A DNA stretch of 64,000 nucleotides from an uncultured Ignatzschineria sp. Its GTDB lineage: Bacteria > Pseudomonadota > Gammaproteobacteria > Cardiobacteriales > Wohlfahrtiimonadaceae. The stretch spans positions 186,001-250,000 of the forward strand of contig CALZEE010000001.1 in the NCBI GenBank assembly GCA_945639195.1, read 5' to 3'. The translations under genes and the position numbers were made by a program. Shown piece after piece: positions 26,492-36,595 of the stretch (positions within the stretch are counted from its first letter, which is position 1; every line of letters starts with the position of its first letter). A model generated the notes under the pieces. The model was not told the origin of the DNA, did no database searches, and saw nothing but the letters and a program-made list of their open reading frames with translations.

Positions 26492-26535
26492 TTTGCAATC
26501 TAATAGACAAGCTCTATAATGTAGAGCTTGTTTTT
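26492..26535 (+). promoter_or_regulatory. Overlapping terminator and promoter between fusA and tuf
   Basis: ACAAGCTCTA (26507-26516) pairs with TAGAGCTTGT (26522-26531), 5-base loop, followed by TTTT: an intrinsic terminator shape. The same bases contain a perfect TATAAT (26515-26520) with TTTGCA 17 bases upstream (26492-26497), a good sigma70 promoter. Either or both may act, giving tuf its own transcription. Confidence 0.6.
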
Positions 26536-26565
26536 AGCTCTTTAAAAAATTGGGGTATTAGTAAT

Positions 26566-27756
26566 ATGTCAAAGGAAACTTTTAGTCGTAATAAACCGCA
26601 CGTTAACGTCGGTACAATTGGACACGTTGACCATGGTAAAACAACTTTAACAGCTGCTTTAACTAAAGTAGGTAACGAAGCTGTTGGTGGGAACGTTCGT
26701 GCATACGATCAAATCGATAACGCACCTGAAGAAAGAGAACGTGGTATCACGATTTCTACTTCACACGTTGAATATGAATCAGAAAACCGCCACTATGCGC
26801 ACGTTGACTGCCCAGGGCATGCTGACTATGTTAAAAACATGATCACTGGTGCGGCACAAATGGACGGAGCAATCCTCGTTTGTTCAGCAGCTGATGGTCC
26901 TATGCCACAAACTCGTGAGCACATCCTTTTATCACGCCAAGTTGGTGTTCCATATATTCTTGTTTTCTTAAACAAAGCAGATATGGTTGATGATGCTGAG
27001 TTGATCGAATTAGTAGAGATGGAAGTACGCGAACTTCTTGATGCGTATGACTTCCCTGGTGATGATACCCCAGTAATCGTAGGTTCAGCACTTAAAGCAA
27101 TTGAGGGTGATGAATCTGAAATTGGTGTTCCTGCAATCAAAAAGCTTCTTGCAGCTTTAGATGAGTGGATCCCACAACCAGAGCGTGAAATCGATAAAGC
27201 ATTCTTGATGCCAATCGAAGACGTGTTCTCAATCTCAGGACGTGGTACAGTAGTAACTGGCCGTATCGAGTCTGGTATTGTGAAAACTGGTGAAGAGCTT
27301 GAAATCGTCGGTATTCGTCCAACTCAAAAAACAACTTGTACTGGTGTTGAAATGTTCCGTAAACTACTTGATCGTGGGGAAGCGGGAGACAACGTTGGTG
27401 TTCTTCTTCGTGGTACAAAACGTGAAGACGTTGAACGTGGTCAAGTTTTAGCTAAGCCTGGTTCAATCAAACCACACACTAAATTCGAAGCTGAAGTTTA
27501 CGTTCTTTCTAAAGAAGAAGGTGGACGTCATACTCCGTTCTTCAAAGGCTATCGCCCACAATTCTATTTCCGTACTACAGACGTAACAGGTGCTTGTGAG
27601 CTTCCTGAAGGCGTGGAAATGGTAATGCCTGGTGATAACGTGAAAATGGTTGTAGAATTAATCAACCCTATCGCAATGGATGATGGTTTACGTTTCGCAA
27701 TTCGTGAAGGCGGCCGTACAGTTGGTGCGGGCGTTGTAGCAAAAGTTATTGCCTAA
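26566..27756 (+). CDS. tuf: Elongation factor Tu
   Basis: Delivers aminoacyl-tRNA to the ribosome. 396 residues. G1 [15 protein letters not shown]2 [13 protein letters not shown]3 [10 protein letters not shown]4 LNKADM, G5 GSALKAIEG, and the C-terminal [15 protein letters not shown]. Any second copy elsewhere cannot be judged. Preceded by a terminator/promoter element and followed by a strong hairpin before rpsJ. Confidence 0.98.
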   Translation: MSKETFSRNKPHVNVGTIGHVDHGKTTLTAALTKVGNEAVGGNVRAYDQIDNAPEERERGITISTSHVEYESENRHYAHVDCPGHADYVKNMITGAAQMDGAILVCSAADGPMPQTREHILLSRQVGVPYILVFLNKADMVDDAELIELVEMEVRELLDAYDFPGDDTPVIVGSALKAIEGDESEIGVPAIKKLLAALDEWIPQPEREIDKAFLMPIEDVFSISGRGTVVTGRIESGIVKTGEELEIVGIRPTQKTTCTGVEMFRKLLDRGEAGDNVGVLLRGTKREDVERGQVLAKPGSIKPHTKFEAEVYVLSKEEGGRHTPFFKGYRPQFYFRTTDVTGACELPEGVEMVMPGDNVKMVVELINPIAMDDGLRFAIREGGRTVGAGVVAKVIA

Positions 27757-27766
27757 TTAATTTTTT

Positions 27767-27796
27767 TCCTAGGCCCTTCGGGGGTCTAGGATTTTT
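27767..27796 (+). terminator. Terminator or attenuator hairpin just before rpsJ
   Basis: TCCTAGGCCC (27767-27776) pairs over ten positions with 27782-27791 (one G-T), 5-base loop, followed by TTTTT. It ends only 13 bases before the rpsJ ATG, so the S10 genes depend on read-through or controlled antitermination unless another promoter exists inside tuf. Confidence 0.85.
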
Positions 27797-27809
27797 GAAT
27801 GAGAGTAGT

Positions 27810-28121
27810 ATGGATAATCAAAGAATCAGAATTCGCCTAAAAGCATTTGACTATCGTTTAATTGATCAGTCAGCGAAAGAAATTGTTGAAACTGCAAAGC
27901 GCACTGGCGCTCAGGTAAAAGGTCCAATTCCTTTGCCTATTAAGCGTGAAGTGTTTACAGTATTAACATCTCCACACGTAAATAAAGATGCGCGTGATCA
28001 GTATGAGTTGAGAACTCACAAGCGTCTTATGGACATTGTTAACCCAACAGATAAGACAGTTGATGCTTTAATGAAACTCGACTTAGCTGCTGGTGTTGAT
28101 GTGCAGATTCGTTTAGGTTAA
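27810..28121 (+). CDS. rpsJ: 30S ribosomal protein S10
   Basis: 30S head protein that also joins NusB in antitermination complexes. 103 residues, the E. coli length, starting [20 protein letters not shown] and containing [32 protein letters not shown] 27810 matches the family start; the upstream TTG frame is not conserved. First S10-operon gene. Confidence 0.98.
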   Translation: MDNQRIRIRLKAFDYRLIDQSAKEIVETAKRTGAQVKGPIPLPIKREVFTVLTSPHVNKDARDQYELRTHKRLMDIVNPTDKTVDALMKLDLAAGVDVQIRLG

Positions 28122-28131
28122 CGAATTTGTT

Positions 28132-28166
28132 CGCGATGAAGGTCGCCAACCTTCCTCTCGTTTTTA
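28132..28166 (+). terminator. Hairpin with T tract between rpsJ and rplC
   Basis: GAAGGT (28138-28143) and ACCTTC (28149-28154) with a 5-base loop, extended by imperfect pairing of CGCGA with TCTCG, followed by TTTTTATT. Looks like a weak terminator or processing site inside the S10 operon. Confidence 0.55.
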
Positions 28167-28191
28167 TTATTAATTTATAGAGGTTATTAAA

Positions 28192-28845
28192 ATGGCAGTA
28201 GGATTAATCGGAAAAAAACTCGGGATGAGTAGAGTTTTTGGTGAAGATGGTCGCTCTCTTGCAGTGACTGTTGTGCAAATCGAAAACAATGAAATTGCCC
28301 AAATTAAAACACAAGGTATTGATGGTTACAGCGCTATTCAGGTAGCTCATGGTCCACAATATTCAAGTAAAAAGACAAAAACTTTAGATGGTCATTTTGC
28401 TAAAGCAGGTATCGCATCAGCACGTTCACTTTGGGAGTTTCGTGTAGACGCAGCTCAAGAAGCAGAGTTTGAAGTTGCACAAAAGTTAACTGTAGAACTA
28501 TTTGAAGCAGGTCAAAAAGTTGACGTTTCAGGTACTACACAAGGTAAAGGTTTCGCGGGTACAATTAAGCGTCATAACTTTGCTGGACAACGTAATACGC
28601 ACGGTAACTCATTATCGCATCGTGCACCAGGTTCAATCGGTCAATGTCAAGATCCAGGTCGTGTTTTCAAAGGTAAGAAAATGGCTGGACATATGGGTGC
28701 TGTTCGTAGAACTGCCCAAAATCTTGAGATCGTTGGAGTGGATACGGAGCGTAGCTTACTTCTCATTAAAGGTGCTGTCCCAGGATCTAAGGGGTCAGAT
28801 GTTGTTGTGTCTCCTGCAATCAAAGTGAAAAGAGGTAAGGCGTAA
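28192..28845 (+). CDS. rplC: 50S ribosomal protein L3
   Basis: Early 50S assembly protein. 217 residues (E. coli 209). Starts [16 protein letters not shown] and holds the loop [34 protein letters not shown] that reaches toward the peptidyl transferase centre, including the glutamine methylated in E. coli. The A of its TAA is the A of the rplD ATG. Confidence 0.98.
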   Translation: MAVGLIGKKLGMSRVFGEDGRSLAVTVVQIENNEIAQIKTQGIDGYSAIQVAHGPQYSSKKTKTLDGHFAKAGIASARSLWEFRVDAAQEAEFEVAQKLTVELFEAGQKVDVSGTTQGKGFAGTIKRHNFAGQRNTHGNSLSHRAPGSIGQCQDPGRVFKGKKMAGHMGAVRRTAQNLEIVGVDTERSLLLIKGAVPGSKGSDVVVSPAIKVKRGKA

Positions 28846-29453
28846 TGGATATTCAAGTAATCGGCGGATCTCCAGTTGAATTGGACGAAGCATTATTTGC
28901 TCGTGAGTTTAACCAAGCATTAGTGCATCAAGTTGTTACTGCATATCAAGCAGGTGGTAGAGCCGGTACACGCGCTCAAAAGACCCGTGCTGAAGTAGCA
29001 GGTAGCACAGCTAAGCCTTGGAGACAAAAAGGTACAGGTCGTGCACGTGTTGGTAGTAAGCGTAACCCTATCTGGAGAGGTGGTGGTGTAACGTTTGCAG
29101 CTAAACCGCAGAACTGGAGCCAAAAAGTAAACAAAAAAATGTACAAAGCTGCAATGCTTACTATTCTTGCTGAGTTAATCCGCAGTGAAAGATTAGTAGT
29201 TGTTGAAGAGTTCACAATGGCTGAGCCAAAAACTAAAGAGTTTATTGCTAAACTTGCGAACCTCAATGTACAAAACGAGAGCGTATTGATAGTCACTGAA
29301 GCAGTTGACTTCCCATTATATCTAAGTGCAAGAAACGTTCCGCACGTTCTTCTCCTTGATGTTGAAGCAATTGATCCAGTAAGTCTCGTACAATTTAATA
29401 AAGTTGTAATGACTAAACAGGCGCTCGTATCAGTTAAGGAGTGGTTAGCATGA
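28845..29453 (+). CDS. rplD: 50S ribosomal protein L4
   Basis: Lines the exit tunnel; in E. coli L4 also represses the S10 operon by transcription attenuation and translation. 202 residues (E. coli 201). The tunnel loop [41 protein letters not shown] is intact. It overlaps rplC by 1 base and rplW by 4 (ATGA). The hairpin at 27767-27796 could be its attenuation target. Confidence 0.98.
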   Translation: MDIQVIGGSPVELDEALFAREFNQALVHQVVTAYQAGGRAGTRAQKTRAEVAGSTAKPWRQKGTGRARVGSKRNPIWRGGGVTFAAKPQNWSQKVNKKMYKAAMLTILAELIRSERLVVVEEFTMAEPKTKEFIAKLANLNVQNESVLIVTEAVDFPLYLSARNVPHVLLLDVEAIDPVSLVQFNKVVMTKQALVSVKEWLA

Positions 29454-29758
29454 TTCTAGATGTTAAAGAAAGATTAATGAAAGTGATCATTGCTCCTCAT
29501 GCGTCTGAAAAAACAGCGCGTCAAGAAGAGCTCAATAGAGAAGTAACTTTCCGTGTATTAAAAGATGCAAACAAAAAAGAGATTGCTGATGCAGTTGAAT
29601 TAATGTTTGGTCGTAAAGTTGAGAAAGTTACTGTGCTTAACCAGAATGGTAAGCGTAAATCATTTGGACGTCACATGGGTGTTAAGCAAGATTGGAAAAA
29701 GGCTTACGTAACACTTGCTGATGGGGAAGATGAAATTGATTTTTTAGGTGATATGTAA
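29450..29758 (+). CDS. rplW: 50S ribosomal protein L23
   Basis: Tunnel-exit protein that docks trigger factor and SRP. 102 residues (E. coli 100), with [17 protein letters not shown] and the C-terminal [17 protein letters not shown] 29450 overlaps the rplD stop and has AAGGAG 8 bases upstream; the in-frame GTG at 29441 is less likely. Its stop overlaps rplB by one base. Confidence 0.97.
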   Translation: MILDVKERLMKVIIAPHASEKTARQEELNREVTFRVLKDANKKEIADAVELMFGRKVEKVTVLNQNGKRKSFGRHMGVKQDWKKAYVTLADGEDEIDFLGDM

Positions 29759-30582
29759 TGAGTATAAAAAAAGCAAAACCAACTTCACCAGGTCGTCGCG
29801 CACTTATTCAGGTTGTAACTCCTGGTCTTCATAAAGGTAAGCCTTACGCTCCTTTAGTAGAGGGACAGCACAGAACTGGTGGTCGTAACAATGACGGACG
29901 TATTACTTCACGTCATCGTGGTGGTGGTCATAAACAACATTATCGTTTAATCGACTTTAAACGTAATAAAGAGAATATCCCTGCAAAAGTTGAGCGTATT
30001 GAATACGATCCAAACCGTACTGCACATATTGCACTTCTTTGCTACGTGGATGGTGAGCGTCGTTATATCATTGCTCCAGCTAAAGTTGAAGTAGGTGATG
30101 TGTTATTTGCGGGTGCAAATGCGCCAATTAAAGCAGGTAACTCACTTCCGCTCCGTAACATTCCAATCGGTACAACGGTTCATTGTATTGAGATGAAGCC
30201 AGGTAAAGGTGCTCAATTAGCACGTTCAGCTGGTACTTCTGTACAATTGATCGCTAAAGAAGGTGAATATTCAACACTTCGTTTACGTTCAGGTGAGGTT
30301 CGTAAAGTTCTCTCTGATTGTAAAGCAACGATTGGTGTTGTAAGTAACGGTGAGCACAGCCTTAGAGTTCTCGGTAAAGCCGGTGCTAAGCGTTGGGCTG
30401 GTGTTAGACCTCAAACCCGTGGGGCAGCGATGAACCCGGTAGATCACCCTCATGGTGGTGGTGAAGGTCGTACTAAGGGTGGTAGACATCCTGTAACACC
30501 TTGGGGACAACCTACTAAAGGTTACAGAACACGTACTAACAAGCGCACAAGCAAGTATATTGTTCGCCGTCGTACTAAATAA
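29758..30582 (+). CDS. rplB: 50S ribosomal protein L2
   Basis: Needed for subunit association and peptidyl transfer. 274 residues (E. coli 273). The conserved C-terminal block [45 protein letters not shown] includes the functional histidine in HPHGGGEG. Overlaps rplW by one base. Confidence 0.98.
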   Translation: MSIKKAKPTSPGRRALIQVVTPGLHKGKPYAPLVEGQHRTGGRNNDGRITSRHRGGGHKQHYRLIDFKRNKENIPAKVERIEYDPNRTAHIALLCYVDGERRYIIAPAKVEVGDVLFAGANAPIKAGNSLPLRNIPIGTTVHCIEMKPGKGAQLARSAGTSVQLIAKEGEYSTLRLRSGEVRKVLSDCKATIGVVSNGEHSLRVLGKAGAKRWAGVRPQTRGAAMNPVDHPHGGGEGRTKGGRHPVTPWGQPTKGYRTRTNKRTSKYIVRRRTK

Positions 30583-30605
30583 TTAAATCGAATAAAGGGT
30601 AAAAT

Positions 30606-30878
30606 ATGCCACGTTCTATAAAGAAAGGTCCATTTATCGATCATCATCTACAGAAGAAAGTAGATGAAGCAGTAGCGTCAAATAACCGTCGTCCAATTAA
30701 GACATGGTCACGCCGCTCAATGATCCTTCCAGAAATGATTGGACTTACAATTGCCGTTCATAACGGTAAAATTCATGTGCCGATTTTAATTACTGAAAAC
30801 ATGATTGGTCATAAGTTGGGTGAGTTTGCGCTTACTCGTACTTATCGTGGTCATGCTGCAGATAAAAAAGCACGTTAA
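30606..30878 (+). CDS. rpsS: 30S ribosomal protein S19
   Basis: 30S head protein near the A and P sites. 90 residues (E. coli 92), [15 protein letters not shown] start and [17 protein letters not shown] end. Ribosome site AAAGGG; follows rplB by 23 bases. Confidence 0.98.
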   Translation: MPRSIKKGPFIDHHLQKKVDEAVASNNRRPIKTWSRRSMILPEMIGLTIAVHNGKIHVPILITENMIGHKLGEFALTRTYRGHAADKKAR

Positions 30879-30892
30879 TAAGGGGATAAAAC

Positions 30893-31225
30893 ATGGAAAG
30901 CAGAGCAGTACATCGCCATGCGCGAATTTCTCCTCAGAAAGCGCGCTTAGTAGCAAATCAGGTACGTGGATTACCAGTTGATCGTGCACTTACTTTATTA
31001 CAATTCAGTGATAAAAAAGCAGCGGATCTTATTCTCAAAGTATTGGAATCTTCAATGCAGAATGCTGAGAATAATTTCGGAGCAGACATCGACAATCTTT
31101 TTGTGAAAACAATCATGATTGACGAAGGTCCTCTTCTTAAAAGAATGCGTCCACGTGCTAAAGGCCGTGGTGACCGTATCCTTAAGAAGACCAGTCATAT
31201 CACTGTAATCGTAGCGGAAGCTTAA
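30893..31225 (+). CDS. rplV: 50S ribosomal protein L22
   Basis: Exit tunnel protein. 110 residues, same as E. coli, with [19 protein letters not shown] and the tunnel hairpin [22 protein letters not shown]. Changes in this hairpin cause macrolide resistance in other species; none is evident. 14 bases after rpsS. Confidence 0.98.
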   Translation: MESRAVHRHARISPQKARLVANQVRGLPVDRALTLLQFSDKKAADLILKVLESSMQNAENNFGADIDNLFVKTIMIDEGPLLKRMRPRAKGRGDRILKKTSHITVIVAEA

Positions 31226-31240
31226 TAGGAGTAAGTCAAA

Positions 31241-31933
31241 ATGGGTCAAAAAGTAAATCCAACCGGTATACGCTTAGGGATCTCAAAAGACTGGAATTCG
31301 CGTTGGTACGCGGATTCTAAGACTTTCCCTGAGTTTATTGAATCTGACTTTAAAGTTAGAGAGTATTTAAGAGAGAAACTTGCAGCAGCTGCAGTTTCAA
31401 AGATTCATATCAGTCGTCCTTCAAAATCAGCTCAAGTAGTTATTCATACTGCAAGACCTGGTGTTGTAATTGGTAAGAAAGGCGAAGATATTGAAGTTTT
31501 ACGTAAAGAACTTTCTGAAATCATGGGTTGCCCAGTACACGTATCTATTCAAGAAATCAGAAAACCTGAACTTGATGCGTATCTCGTTGCTGAAGGTATT
31601 GCACAACAATTAGAGCGTCGTGTAATGTTCAGAAGAGCAATGCGTCGCGCTGTAACAAACACAATGCGTGTTGGTGCAGAAGGTATTCGTGTTAACGTTT
31701 CAGGACGTTTGAACGGTGCTGAAATTGCTCGTGCTGAGTGGTATCGTGAAGGTCGAGTGCCATTACATACATTCCGTGCGGATATCGATTACGGAACAGC
31801 GGAAGCATTAACAACTTATGGTATTTTAGGTGTTAAAGTTTGGATCTACAAAGGTGAAGTATTTGATTACCTCGCTGTAGAAGAAGATCAAGCGGCACCT
31901 AAGAGAAGAAACAGAAGAAGGAAAGGTGAGTAA
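31241..31933 (+). CDS. rpsC: 30S ribosomal protein S3
   Basis: mRNA entry channel protein with helicase role. 230 residues (E. coli 233). [24 protein letters not shown] start, KH domain [18 protein letters not shown] and the C-terminal [15 protein letters not shown]. The tail is rich in arginine and lysine (RRNRRRKGE). Confidence 0.98.
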   Translation: MGQKVNPTGIRLGISKDWNSRWYADSKTFPEFIESDFKVREYLREKLAAAAVSKIHISRPSKSAQVVIHTARPGVVIGKKGEDIEVLRKELSEIMGCPVHVSIQEIRKPELDAYLVAEGIAQQLERRVMFRRAMRRAVTNTMRVGAEGIRVNVSGRLNGAEIARAEWYREGRVPLHTFRADIDYGTAEALTTYGILGVKVWIYKGEVFDYLAVEEDQAAPKRRNRRRKGE

Positions 31934-31935
31934 TC

Positions 31936-32349
31936 ATGTTGCAACCAAAACGTACTAAATTTAGAAAAATGCGTAAAGGTCGTAACCGCGGTGTTGCGGC
32001 TGCAGGTAATAAGGTAGATTTCGGCGAATTCGGCTTAAAATCTACTGACAACGGCCGTATCAATGCTCGTGAAATCGAAGCAGCGCGTCGTGCGATTACT
32101 CGTTACATCCGCCGTGGTGGTAAAGTTTATATTCGTGTTTTTCCAGATGTTCCAATTACTGGTAAACCATTAGAAGTTCGAATGGGTAGTGGTAAGGGTA
32201 ACGTTGAATACTGGGTAGCAAAAGTACAACCAGGTCGCGTTCTTTTTGAGATTGAAGGCGTCACTGAAACTGTTGCACGTGAAGCATTTAGACTTGCTTC
32301 TGCAAAGCTATCTGTTAAAACAGCATTTGCTGAACGTACAGTTCTTTAA
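31936..32349 (+). CDS. rplP: 50S ribosomal protein L16
   Basis: Sits by the A-site tRNA and helps form the central protuberance. 137 residues (E. coli 136), [19 protein letters not shown] start, then [34 protein letters not shown]. Two bases after rpsC. Confidence 0.98.
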   Translation: MLQPKRTKFRKMRKGRNRGVAAAGNKVDFGEFGLKSTDNGRINAREIEAARRAITRYIRRGGKVYIRVFPDVPITGKPLEVRMGSGKGNVEYWVAKVQPGRVLFEIEGVTETVAREAFRLASAKLSVKTAFAERTVL

Positions 32350-32363
32350 TAGGTGAGGAATTC

Positions 32364-32573
32364 ATGACTAAAGTAACGAAAGCAACTCAGTTAAGAGATA
32401 AATCTGTTAACGAGTTAAAAGAAGAGAAACTTCAGTTGCAGCGTGGTTTATTTAACCTTCGTATGCAAAGAGCAACTGGTCAGCTTGCAAAGCCTCACCA
32501 GTTTAATGAGTCTCGTAAAGAAATCGCGAGAATTAACACAGTACTTGGTGAAAAAGAAGAGGGTGGTAAATAA
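32364..32573 (+). CDS. rpmC: 50S ribosomal protein L29
   Basis: Tunnel-exit helical hairpin protein. 69 residues (E. coli 63), with an N-terminal extension of about five residues ([14 protein letters not shown]) and the conserved [13 protein letters not shown]. Its stop TAA shares the final A with the rpsQ ATG (TAATG). Confidence 0.97.
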   Translation: MTKVTKATQLRDKSVNELKEEKLQLQRGLFNLRMQRATGQLAKPHQFNESRKEIARINTVLGEKEEGGK

Positions 32574-32842
32574 TGACTGCTGCTATTGAACAACAACATG
32601 CTCGTACTGTGCTCGGTACAGTGGTTTCAAATAAGAGTGATAAAACCATTACTGTATATGTGGAAAGATTAGTAAAGCATCCTAAGTATCAAAAATACAT
32701 TAAGCGCTCTACTAAATTCTATGCTCATGATGAAGCGAACACATGTAACATCGGTGATATCGTTGAGATAAAACAAGTACGTCCAATTTCTAAGAAAAAA
32801 ACTTGGGATTTGGTTCGTGTAGTTGAAGAGTCGAGAGGTTAA
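32573..32842 (+). CDS. rpsQ: 30S ribosomal protein S17
   Basis: 16S rRNA-binding OB-fold protein. 89 residues (E. coli 84), with [44 protein letters not shown]. Last gene of the S10 group; the spc group begins two bases later with rplN, with no break between the two. Confidence 0.98.
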   Translation: MTAAIEQQHARTVLGTVVSNKSDKTITVYVERLVKHPKYQKYIKRSTKFYAHDEANTCNIGDIVEIKQVRPISKKKTWDLVRVVEESRG

Positions 32843-32844
32843 TA

Positions 32845-33213
32845 ATGATTCAGACACAAACAGTTTTAGACGTAGCTGATAACTCTGGTGCACGTAAAGT
32901 AATGTGTATCAAAGTTCTTGGTGGTTCACATCGTCGATACGCTACCGTTGGAGATGTAATTAAAGTTTCTGTTAAAGAAGCGATTCCACGCGGACGTGCA
33001 AAAAAAGGTGATGTATATAATGCAGTTGTCGTAAGAACTCGTAAAGGTGTTCGTCGTCAAGACGGTTCACTTATCAAGTTTGATGGAAACGCGGCTGTTC
33101 TTCTTAACAATAACTTAGATCCAATCGGAACTCGTATCTTTGGACCAGTAACTCGTGAGTTACGCGGTGACAAATTCATGCGAATTATTTCGCTTGCACC
33201 TGAAGTTATCTAA
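32845..33213 (+). CDS. rplN: 50S ribosomal protein L14
   Basis: Intersubunit bridge protein. 122 residues (E. coli 123), [28 protein letters not shown] start and [21 protein letters not shown] end. No spc promoter is visible in the two-base gap from rpsQ. Confidence 0.98.
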   Translation: MIQTQTVLDVADNSGARKVMCIKVLGGSHRRYATVGDVIKVSVKEAIPRGRAKKGDVYNAVVVRTRKGVRRQDGSLIKFDGNAAVLLNNNLDPIGTRIFGPVTRELRGDKFMRIISLAPEVI

Positions 33214-33230
33214 TAAAGAGGGTCGTTGAA

Positions 33231-33566
33231 ATGACAAAAATCCGTAAAGGTGATGAAGTTGTAGTAATCACAGGAAAAAGTAAAGGACATCGTGGTAGCG
33301 TTCTTGAAGTAAGAGACGGACGTGTGAAAGTAGCTGGTGCAAACAAAGTTATCAAACACGTTAAACCAAATCCACAGCTCGGTATCGAGGGTGGTAAGGT
33401 TGAACAAGAAACTTACATCGATCTTTCTAATGTAATGATTTACAATCCTGAGACGAAAAAACAAGATAAAATCAAGATCGAAATTTCTGAAGAGACCAGA
33501 GAAAATGGTAAAACTAAGAAAGTTCGTGAAAGAGTTTTCAAATCAACAAATAAAAAAGTTGGCTAG
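33231..33566 (+). CDS. rplX: 50S ribosomal protein L24
   Basis: Assembly initiator for the 50S subunit. 111 residues (E. coli 104), KOW motif in MTKIRKGDEVVVITGKSKGHRG and the VKHVKPNPQLGIEGG block. The C-terminus is longer and very lysine-rich. It is followed by a 105-base gap, the longest inside this group, which holds RNA hairpins. Confidence 0.97.
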   Translation: MTKIRKGDEVVVITGKSKGHRGSVLEVRDGRVKVAGANKVIKHVKPNPQLGIEGGKVEQETYIDLSNVMIYNPETKKQDKIKIEISEETRENGKTKKVRERVFKSTNKKVG

Positions 33567-33671
33567 TTAAAATACTTTTGGTATTATAGCCAGCTCATTT
33601 TATAAATAATTACTGTGCCAAACAGGATGTATCGCATTAAAAGACATATCCGTTTGGCATTAAGGAATATC
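33561..33671 (+). promoter_or_regulatory. Structured leader before rplE, candidate S8 translational operator
   Basis: Two hairpins fill the rplX-rplE gap. The first pairs GGCTA/TAGCC and AATAC/GTATT (33561-33591). The second pairs TGCCAAAC (33616-33623) with GTTTGGCA (33652-33659) and, after a bulged A, GGAT (33625-33628) with ATCC (33648-33651), and it ends one base before the rplE ribosome site TAAGGA. In E. coli S8 represses the spc operon by binding mRNA at the start of rplE, so this position fits. That S8 binds here is inference. Confidence 0.55.
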
Positions 33672-34214
33672 ATGAAAGCAAGATTAAAGCAGTATTATGA
33701 CGAAGTCGTAGTACCAAAACTCATTGAAGAGTTTGGTTACGCTAATCGTATGGAAGTTCCGAAAATCACTAAGATCTCATTAAATATGGGTGTTGGTGAA
33801 GCGGTTCTTGATAAAAAAGTTATGGACAATGCAGTAGCTGAAATGACTGCGGTATCAGGGCAGAAAGCGCAAGTTACGCTTTCAAGAAAGTCTGTGGCTG
33901 GATTTAAAATTCGTGATGGTTGGCCTGTAGGTTGCCGTGTAACGCTTCGTCGTACAACGATGTTTGAATTTTTAGATCGCTTAATTAACATCTCTTTACC
34001 TCGCGTAAGAGACTTCCGTGGTGTTAGTGCACGTTCATTTGACGGTGCAGGAAACTATAACTTCGGTATCAAAGAGCAGATCGTTTTCCCTGAAATCGAG
34101 TATGAAAAAGTAGATGCAGTTCGTGGTATGGATATTAGTATCGCTACAACAGCAAAAACTGATGAAGAAGCAAGAGCACTCCTTAGCGCTTTCAACTTCC
34201 CATTTCGTAATTAA
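33672..34214 (+). CDS. rplE: 50S ribosomal protein L5
   Basis: Binds 5S rRNA and contacts P-site tRNA. 180 residues (E. coli 179), [17 protein letters not shown] start, then [11 protein letters not shown] and [26 protein letters not shown] 33672 is set by TAAGGA (33661-33666); a frame opening at 33615 is upstream hairpin sequence and adds non-conserved residues. Confidence 0.97.
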   Translation: MKARLKQYYDEVVVPKLIEEFGYANRMEVPKITKISLNMGVGEAVLDKKVMDNAVAEMTAVSGQKAQVTLSRKSVAGFKIRDGWPVGCRVTLRRTTMFEFLDRLINISLPRVRDFRGVSARSFDGAGNYNFGIKEQIVFPEIEYEKVDAVRGMDISIATTAKTDEEARALLSAFNFPFRN

Positions 34215-34231
34215 TTATAGAGCAGGAAATT

Positions 34232-34537
34232 ATGGCTAAAGTATCAATGGTTAATCGCGAGAAAAAGCGTGCTGAGCTTGTTGCTAAGTATGCTGAAAAG
34301 CGCGAAGAATTAAAAAAGATTATCGCTAGTGTAGAAACAGGTGCTGAAGAGAAAGAAGCAGCTGTAGTTGCACTTCAAAAGTTACCAAGAGATTCTTCTC
34401 CATCTAGACGTCGTAGACGTTGTAGCATTACAGGTAGACCACACGGTGTATATCGTAAATTTGGTCTTGGTAGAAACAAGTTAAGAGAAATCACTATGCG
34501 TGGTGATATTCCTGGCTTAAGAAAATCTAGCTGGTAG
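34232..34537 (+). CDS. rpsN: 30S ribosomal protein S14 (zinc-free type)
   Basis: 30S head protein. 101 residues as in E. coli. It ends [40 protein letters not shown] and has one cysteine only, so it is the long form without the CXXC zinc site, independent of zinc supply. Confidence 0.98.
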   Translation: MAKVSMVNREKKRAELVAKYAEKREELKKIIASVETGAEEKEAAVVALQKLPRDSSPSRRRRRCSITGRPHGVYRKFGLGRNKLREITMRGDIPGLRKSSW

Positions 34538-34548
34538 GAGAATTAATT

Positions 34549-34947
34549 ATGAGTATGCATGATCCAATTTCAGATATGTTAACTCGCATTCGTAATGCGC
34601 AAACATCTGAAAAAGTAAGCGTCGAGATGCCTTTCTCAAACATGAAGAAATCAATTGCTGATGTTCTTCTTGCTGAAGGTTATATCGCTAGTATCGAAAC
34701 AACAGGTGACAAAGCTTCTAATAAGAAGTTAGTTCTTGCTTTGAAATATCATCAAGGAAGAGCAGTTATCGAGCGCATCGAAAGAGTGAGCAAGCCAAGT
34801 CTTCGCGTTTATCGTGATAAAGACAGCTTACCACAAGTTTTAGGTGGCTTAGGTGTTGCGATTGTTTCTACTTCACAAGGCATGATGACTGACCATAAGG
34901 CGAGATCTTTATCGCTTGGTGGTGAAGTAATCTGCGTTGTAGCTTAA
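34549..34947 (+). CDS. rpsH: 30S ribosomal protein S8
   Basis: Central 16S rRNA binder and, in E. coli, the spc operon repressor. 132 residues (E. coli 130), [18 protein letters not shown] start and [26 protein letters not shown] end. The hairpin before rplE is a plausible target for it. Confidence 0.98.
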   Translation: MSMHDPISDMLTRIRNAQTSEKVSVEMPFSNMKKSIADVLLAEGYIASIETTGDKASNKKLVLALKYHQGRAVIERIERVSKPSLRVYRDKDSLPQVLGGLGVAIVSTSQGMMTDHKARSLSLGGEVICVVA

Positions 34948-34959
34948 TAGGGGGTTAGG

Positions 34960-35496
34960 ATGTCACGTGTAGCTAAACAGCTTATTACTGTTCCAGCAGG
35001 TGTTGAAATCACAATCTCTGGTAACAACATTAAAGCAAAAGGTCCTAAGGGTGAGCATAATCTTCAATTGCATTCATCAGTAGGCATTAAACAAGACGGC
35101 AGCGAGCTTCAAATCGTTCCTGATCTTGATCAAAGTAAAGGTAGCTATGCTATCGCGGGAACAATGCGTTCACTAGTAAATAACTTAGTGCTCGGTGTTT
35201 TCGAAGGCTTTGAAAGAAAATTAATTTTAAATGGTGTTGGATATCGTGCGCAAGCACAAGGTTCAAACTTGAATCTTACTCTCGGTTTCTCTCATCCTAT
35301 CGTTCACGCAATGCCAGAAGGTATTACTTGTGAAACTCCTACACAAACAGAAGTTGTGATTAAAGGTGTTGATAAGCAAGTTGTAGGTCAAGTGGCTGCT
35401 AAAATTAGAGCGTATAGACCACCTGAGCCTTACAAAGGTAAAGGCGTTCGTTATTCGGATGAAGTTGTTTCATTGAAAGAAGTTAAGAAGAAATAG
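34960..35496 (+). CDS. rplF: 50S ribosomal protein L6
   Basis: Near the sarcin-ricin loop and factor-binding site. 178 residues (E. coli 177), two similar halves, [22 protein letters not shown] and the C-terminal [29 protein letters not shown]. Confidence 0.98.
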   Translation: MSRVAKQLITVPAGVEITISGNNIKAKGPKGEHNLQLHSSVGIKQDGSELQIVPDLDQSKGSYAIAGTMRSLVNNLVLGVFEGFERKLILNGVGYRAQAQGSNLNLTLGFSHPIVHAMPEGITCETPTQTEVVIKGVDKQVVGQVAAKIRAYRPPEPYKGKGVRYSDEVVSLKEVKKK

Positions 35497-35505
35497 GTGA
35501 GAACG

Positions 35506-35859
35506 ATGAAAAAAAGAGACGCAAGATACAGAAGAAGCCTTAAGGCTCGTATCAAAATGAGAGAGTTAGAAGTTGATCGTTTAACTGTCCATAGAACTCC
35601 AAGACACATCTACGCACAAATTATTAGTGGATGTGGCAATAAAGTATTAGCTGCTAGTTCAACACTTGTAGCAGATGTTAAATCACAGATCCAAGGTACT
35701 GGTAACGTTGATGCAGCAGTAGCGGTTGGTAAAGATATCGCAGCTAAAGCGCTTGCAGCTGGTGTTACTAATGTAGCTTTCGATCGTTCAGGATTTAAAT
35801 ATCACGGCCGCGTTAAAGCTCTAGCAGATGCAGCTAGAGAAGCTGGATTAGAGTTTTAA
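35506..35859 (+). CDS. rplR: 50S ribosomal protein L18
   Basis: Binds 5S rRNA with L5. 117 residues, the E. coli length, when started at ATG 35506 ([18 protein letters not shown]); the in-frame GTG at 35497 touches the rplF stop and is less likely. Ends [25 protein letters not shown]. Confidence 0.97.
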   Translation: MKKRDARYRRSLKARIKMRELEVDRLTVHRTPRHIYAQIISGCGNKVLAASSTLVADVKSQIQGTGNVDAAVAVGKDIAAKALAAGVTNVAFDRSGFKYHGRVKALADAAREAGLEF

Positions 35860-35874
35860 TAAGGAAGGAAATAA

Positions 35875-36393
35875 ATGACTACAAAAGTTGAAAATCAAAA
35901 CGTAGCAGCAGCTACTGACGGTTACCAAGAAAAGTTAGTAACAGTAAATCGTGTTTCTAAAACTGTAAAAGGTGGTAGACAATTCGCATTTGCAGCACTA
36001 ACAGTTGTTGGTGATGGAAATGGTAAGATTGGTTACGGCTACGCTAAGGCGAAAGAAGTACCAGTAGCTATTAAGAAATCAATTGAACAAGCAAAACGTA
36101 ATATTAAGAACGTTTCATTGAATGGTGGTACACTACAATATTCGGTGACTGGCGTTCATAATGCTGCTCGTGTATACATGCAACCTGCATCGGAAGGTAC
36201 AGGGGTAATTGCAGGTGGTGCGATGCGTGCTGTGTTTGAAGTTGCAGGCGTTAAAGACGTTCTTGCAAAATGTCAAAACTCACGTAACCCAGTGAACGTT
36301 GTTCAAGCAACAATCAAAGGTTTAGCCGCTATGCTCACTCCAGAAGAGATTGCGGCTAAGCGCGGTAAATCTGTTGAAGAGATTAGAGGGTAA
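35875..36393 (+). CDS. rpsE: 30S ribosomal protein S5
   Basis: Decoding fidelity protein. 172 residues (E. coli 167), with [40 protein letters not shown], and [25 protein letters not shown]. The loop altered in spectinomycin resistance (VSKTVKGGR) looks normal. Confidence 0.98.
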   Translation: MTTKVENQNVAAATDGYQEKLVTVNRVSKTVKGGRQFAFAALTVVGDGNGKIGYGYAKAKEVPVAIKKSIEQAKRNIKNVSLNGGTLQYSVTGVHNAARVYMQPASEGTGVIAGGAMRAVFEVAGVKDVLAKCQNSRNPVNVVQATIKGLAAMLTPEEIAAKRGKSVEEIRG

Positions 36394-36397
36394 GTTT

Positions 36398-36577
36398 ATG
36401 ACACAGAAAACTGTTAAAGTAACTCTTATCAAGAGTACAAATAGCCGTTTACAATCACATCGTGATTGTGTAAAAGGTTTAGGTTTACGCCGTCTTCATC
36501 ACACTGTTGAGGTGTTAGATACACCAGAAAACATGGGGATGATTAACAAAGTATCTTACTTGCTTAAAGTTGAGTAG
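36398..36577 (+). CDS. rpmD: 50S ribosomal protein L30
   Basis: 59 residues, the E. coli length, starting [13 protein letters not shown] and ending [15 protein letters not shown] 36398 follows the rpsE stop by four bases; the longer frame from 36350 is rpsE sequence in another frame. Confidence 0.97.
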   Translation: MTQKTVKVTLIKSTNSRLQSHRDCVKGLGLRRLHHTVEVLDTPENMGMINKVSYLLKVE

Positions 36578-36595
36578 TTGGGAATAGGTATACAA

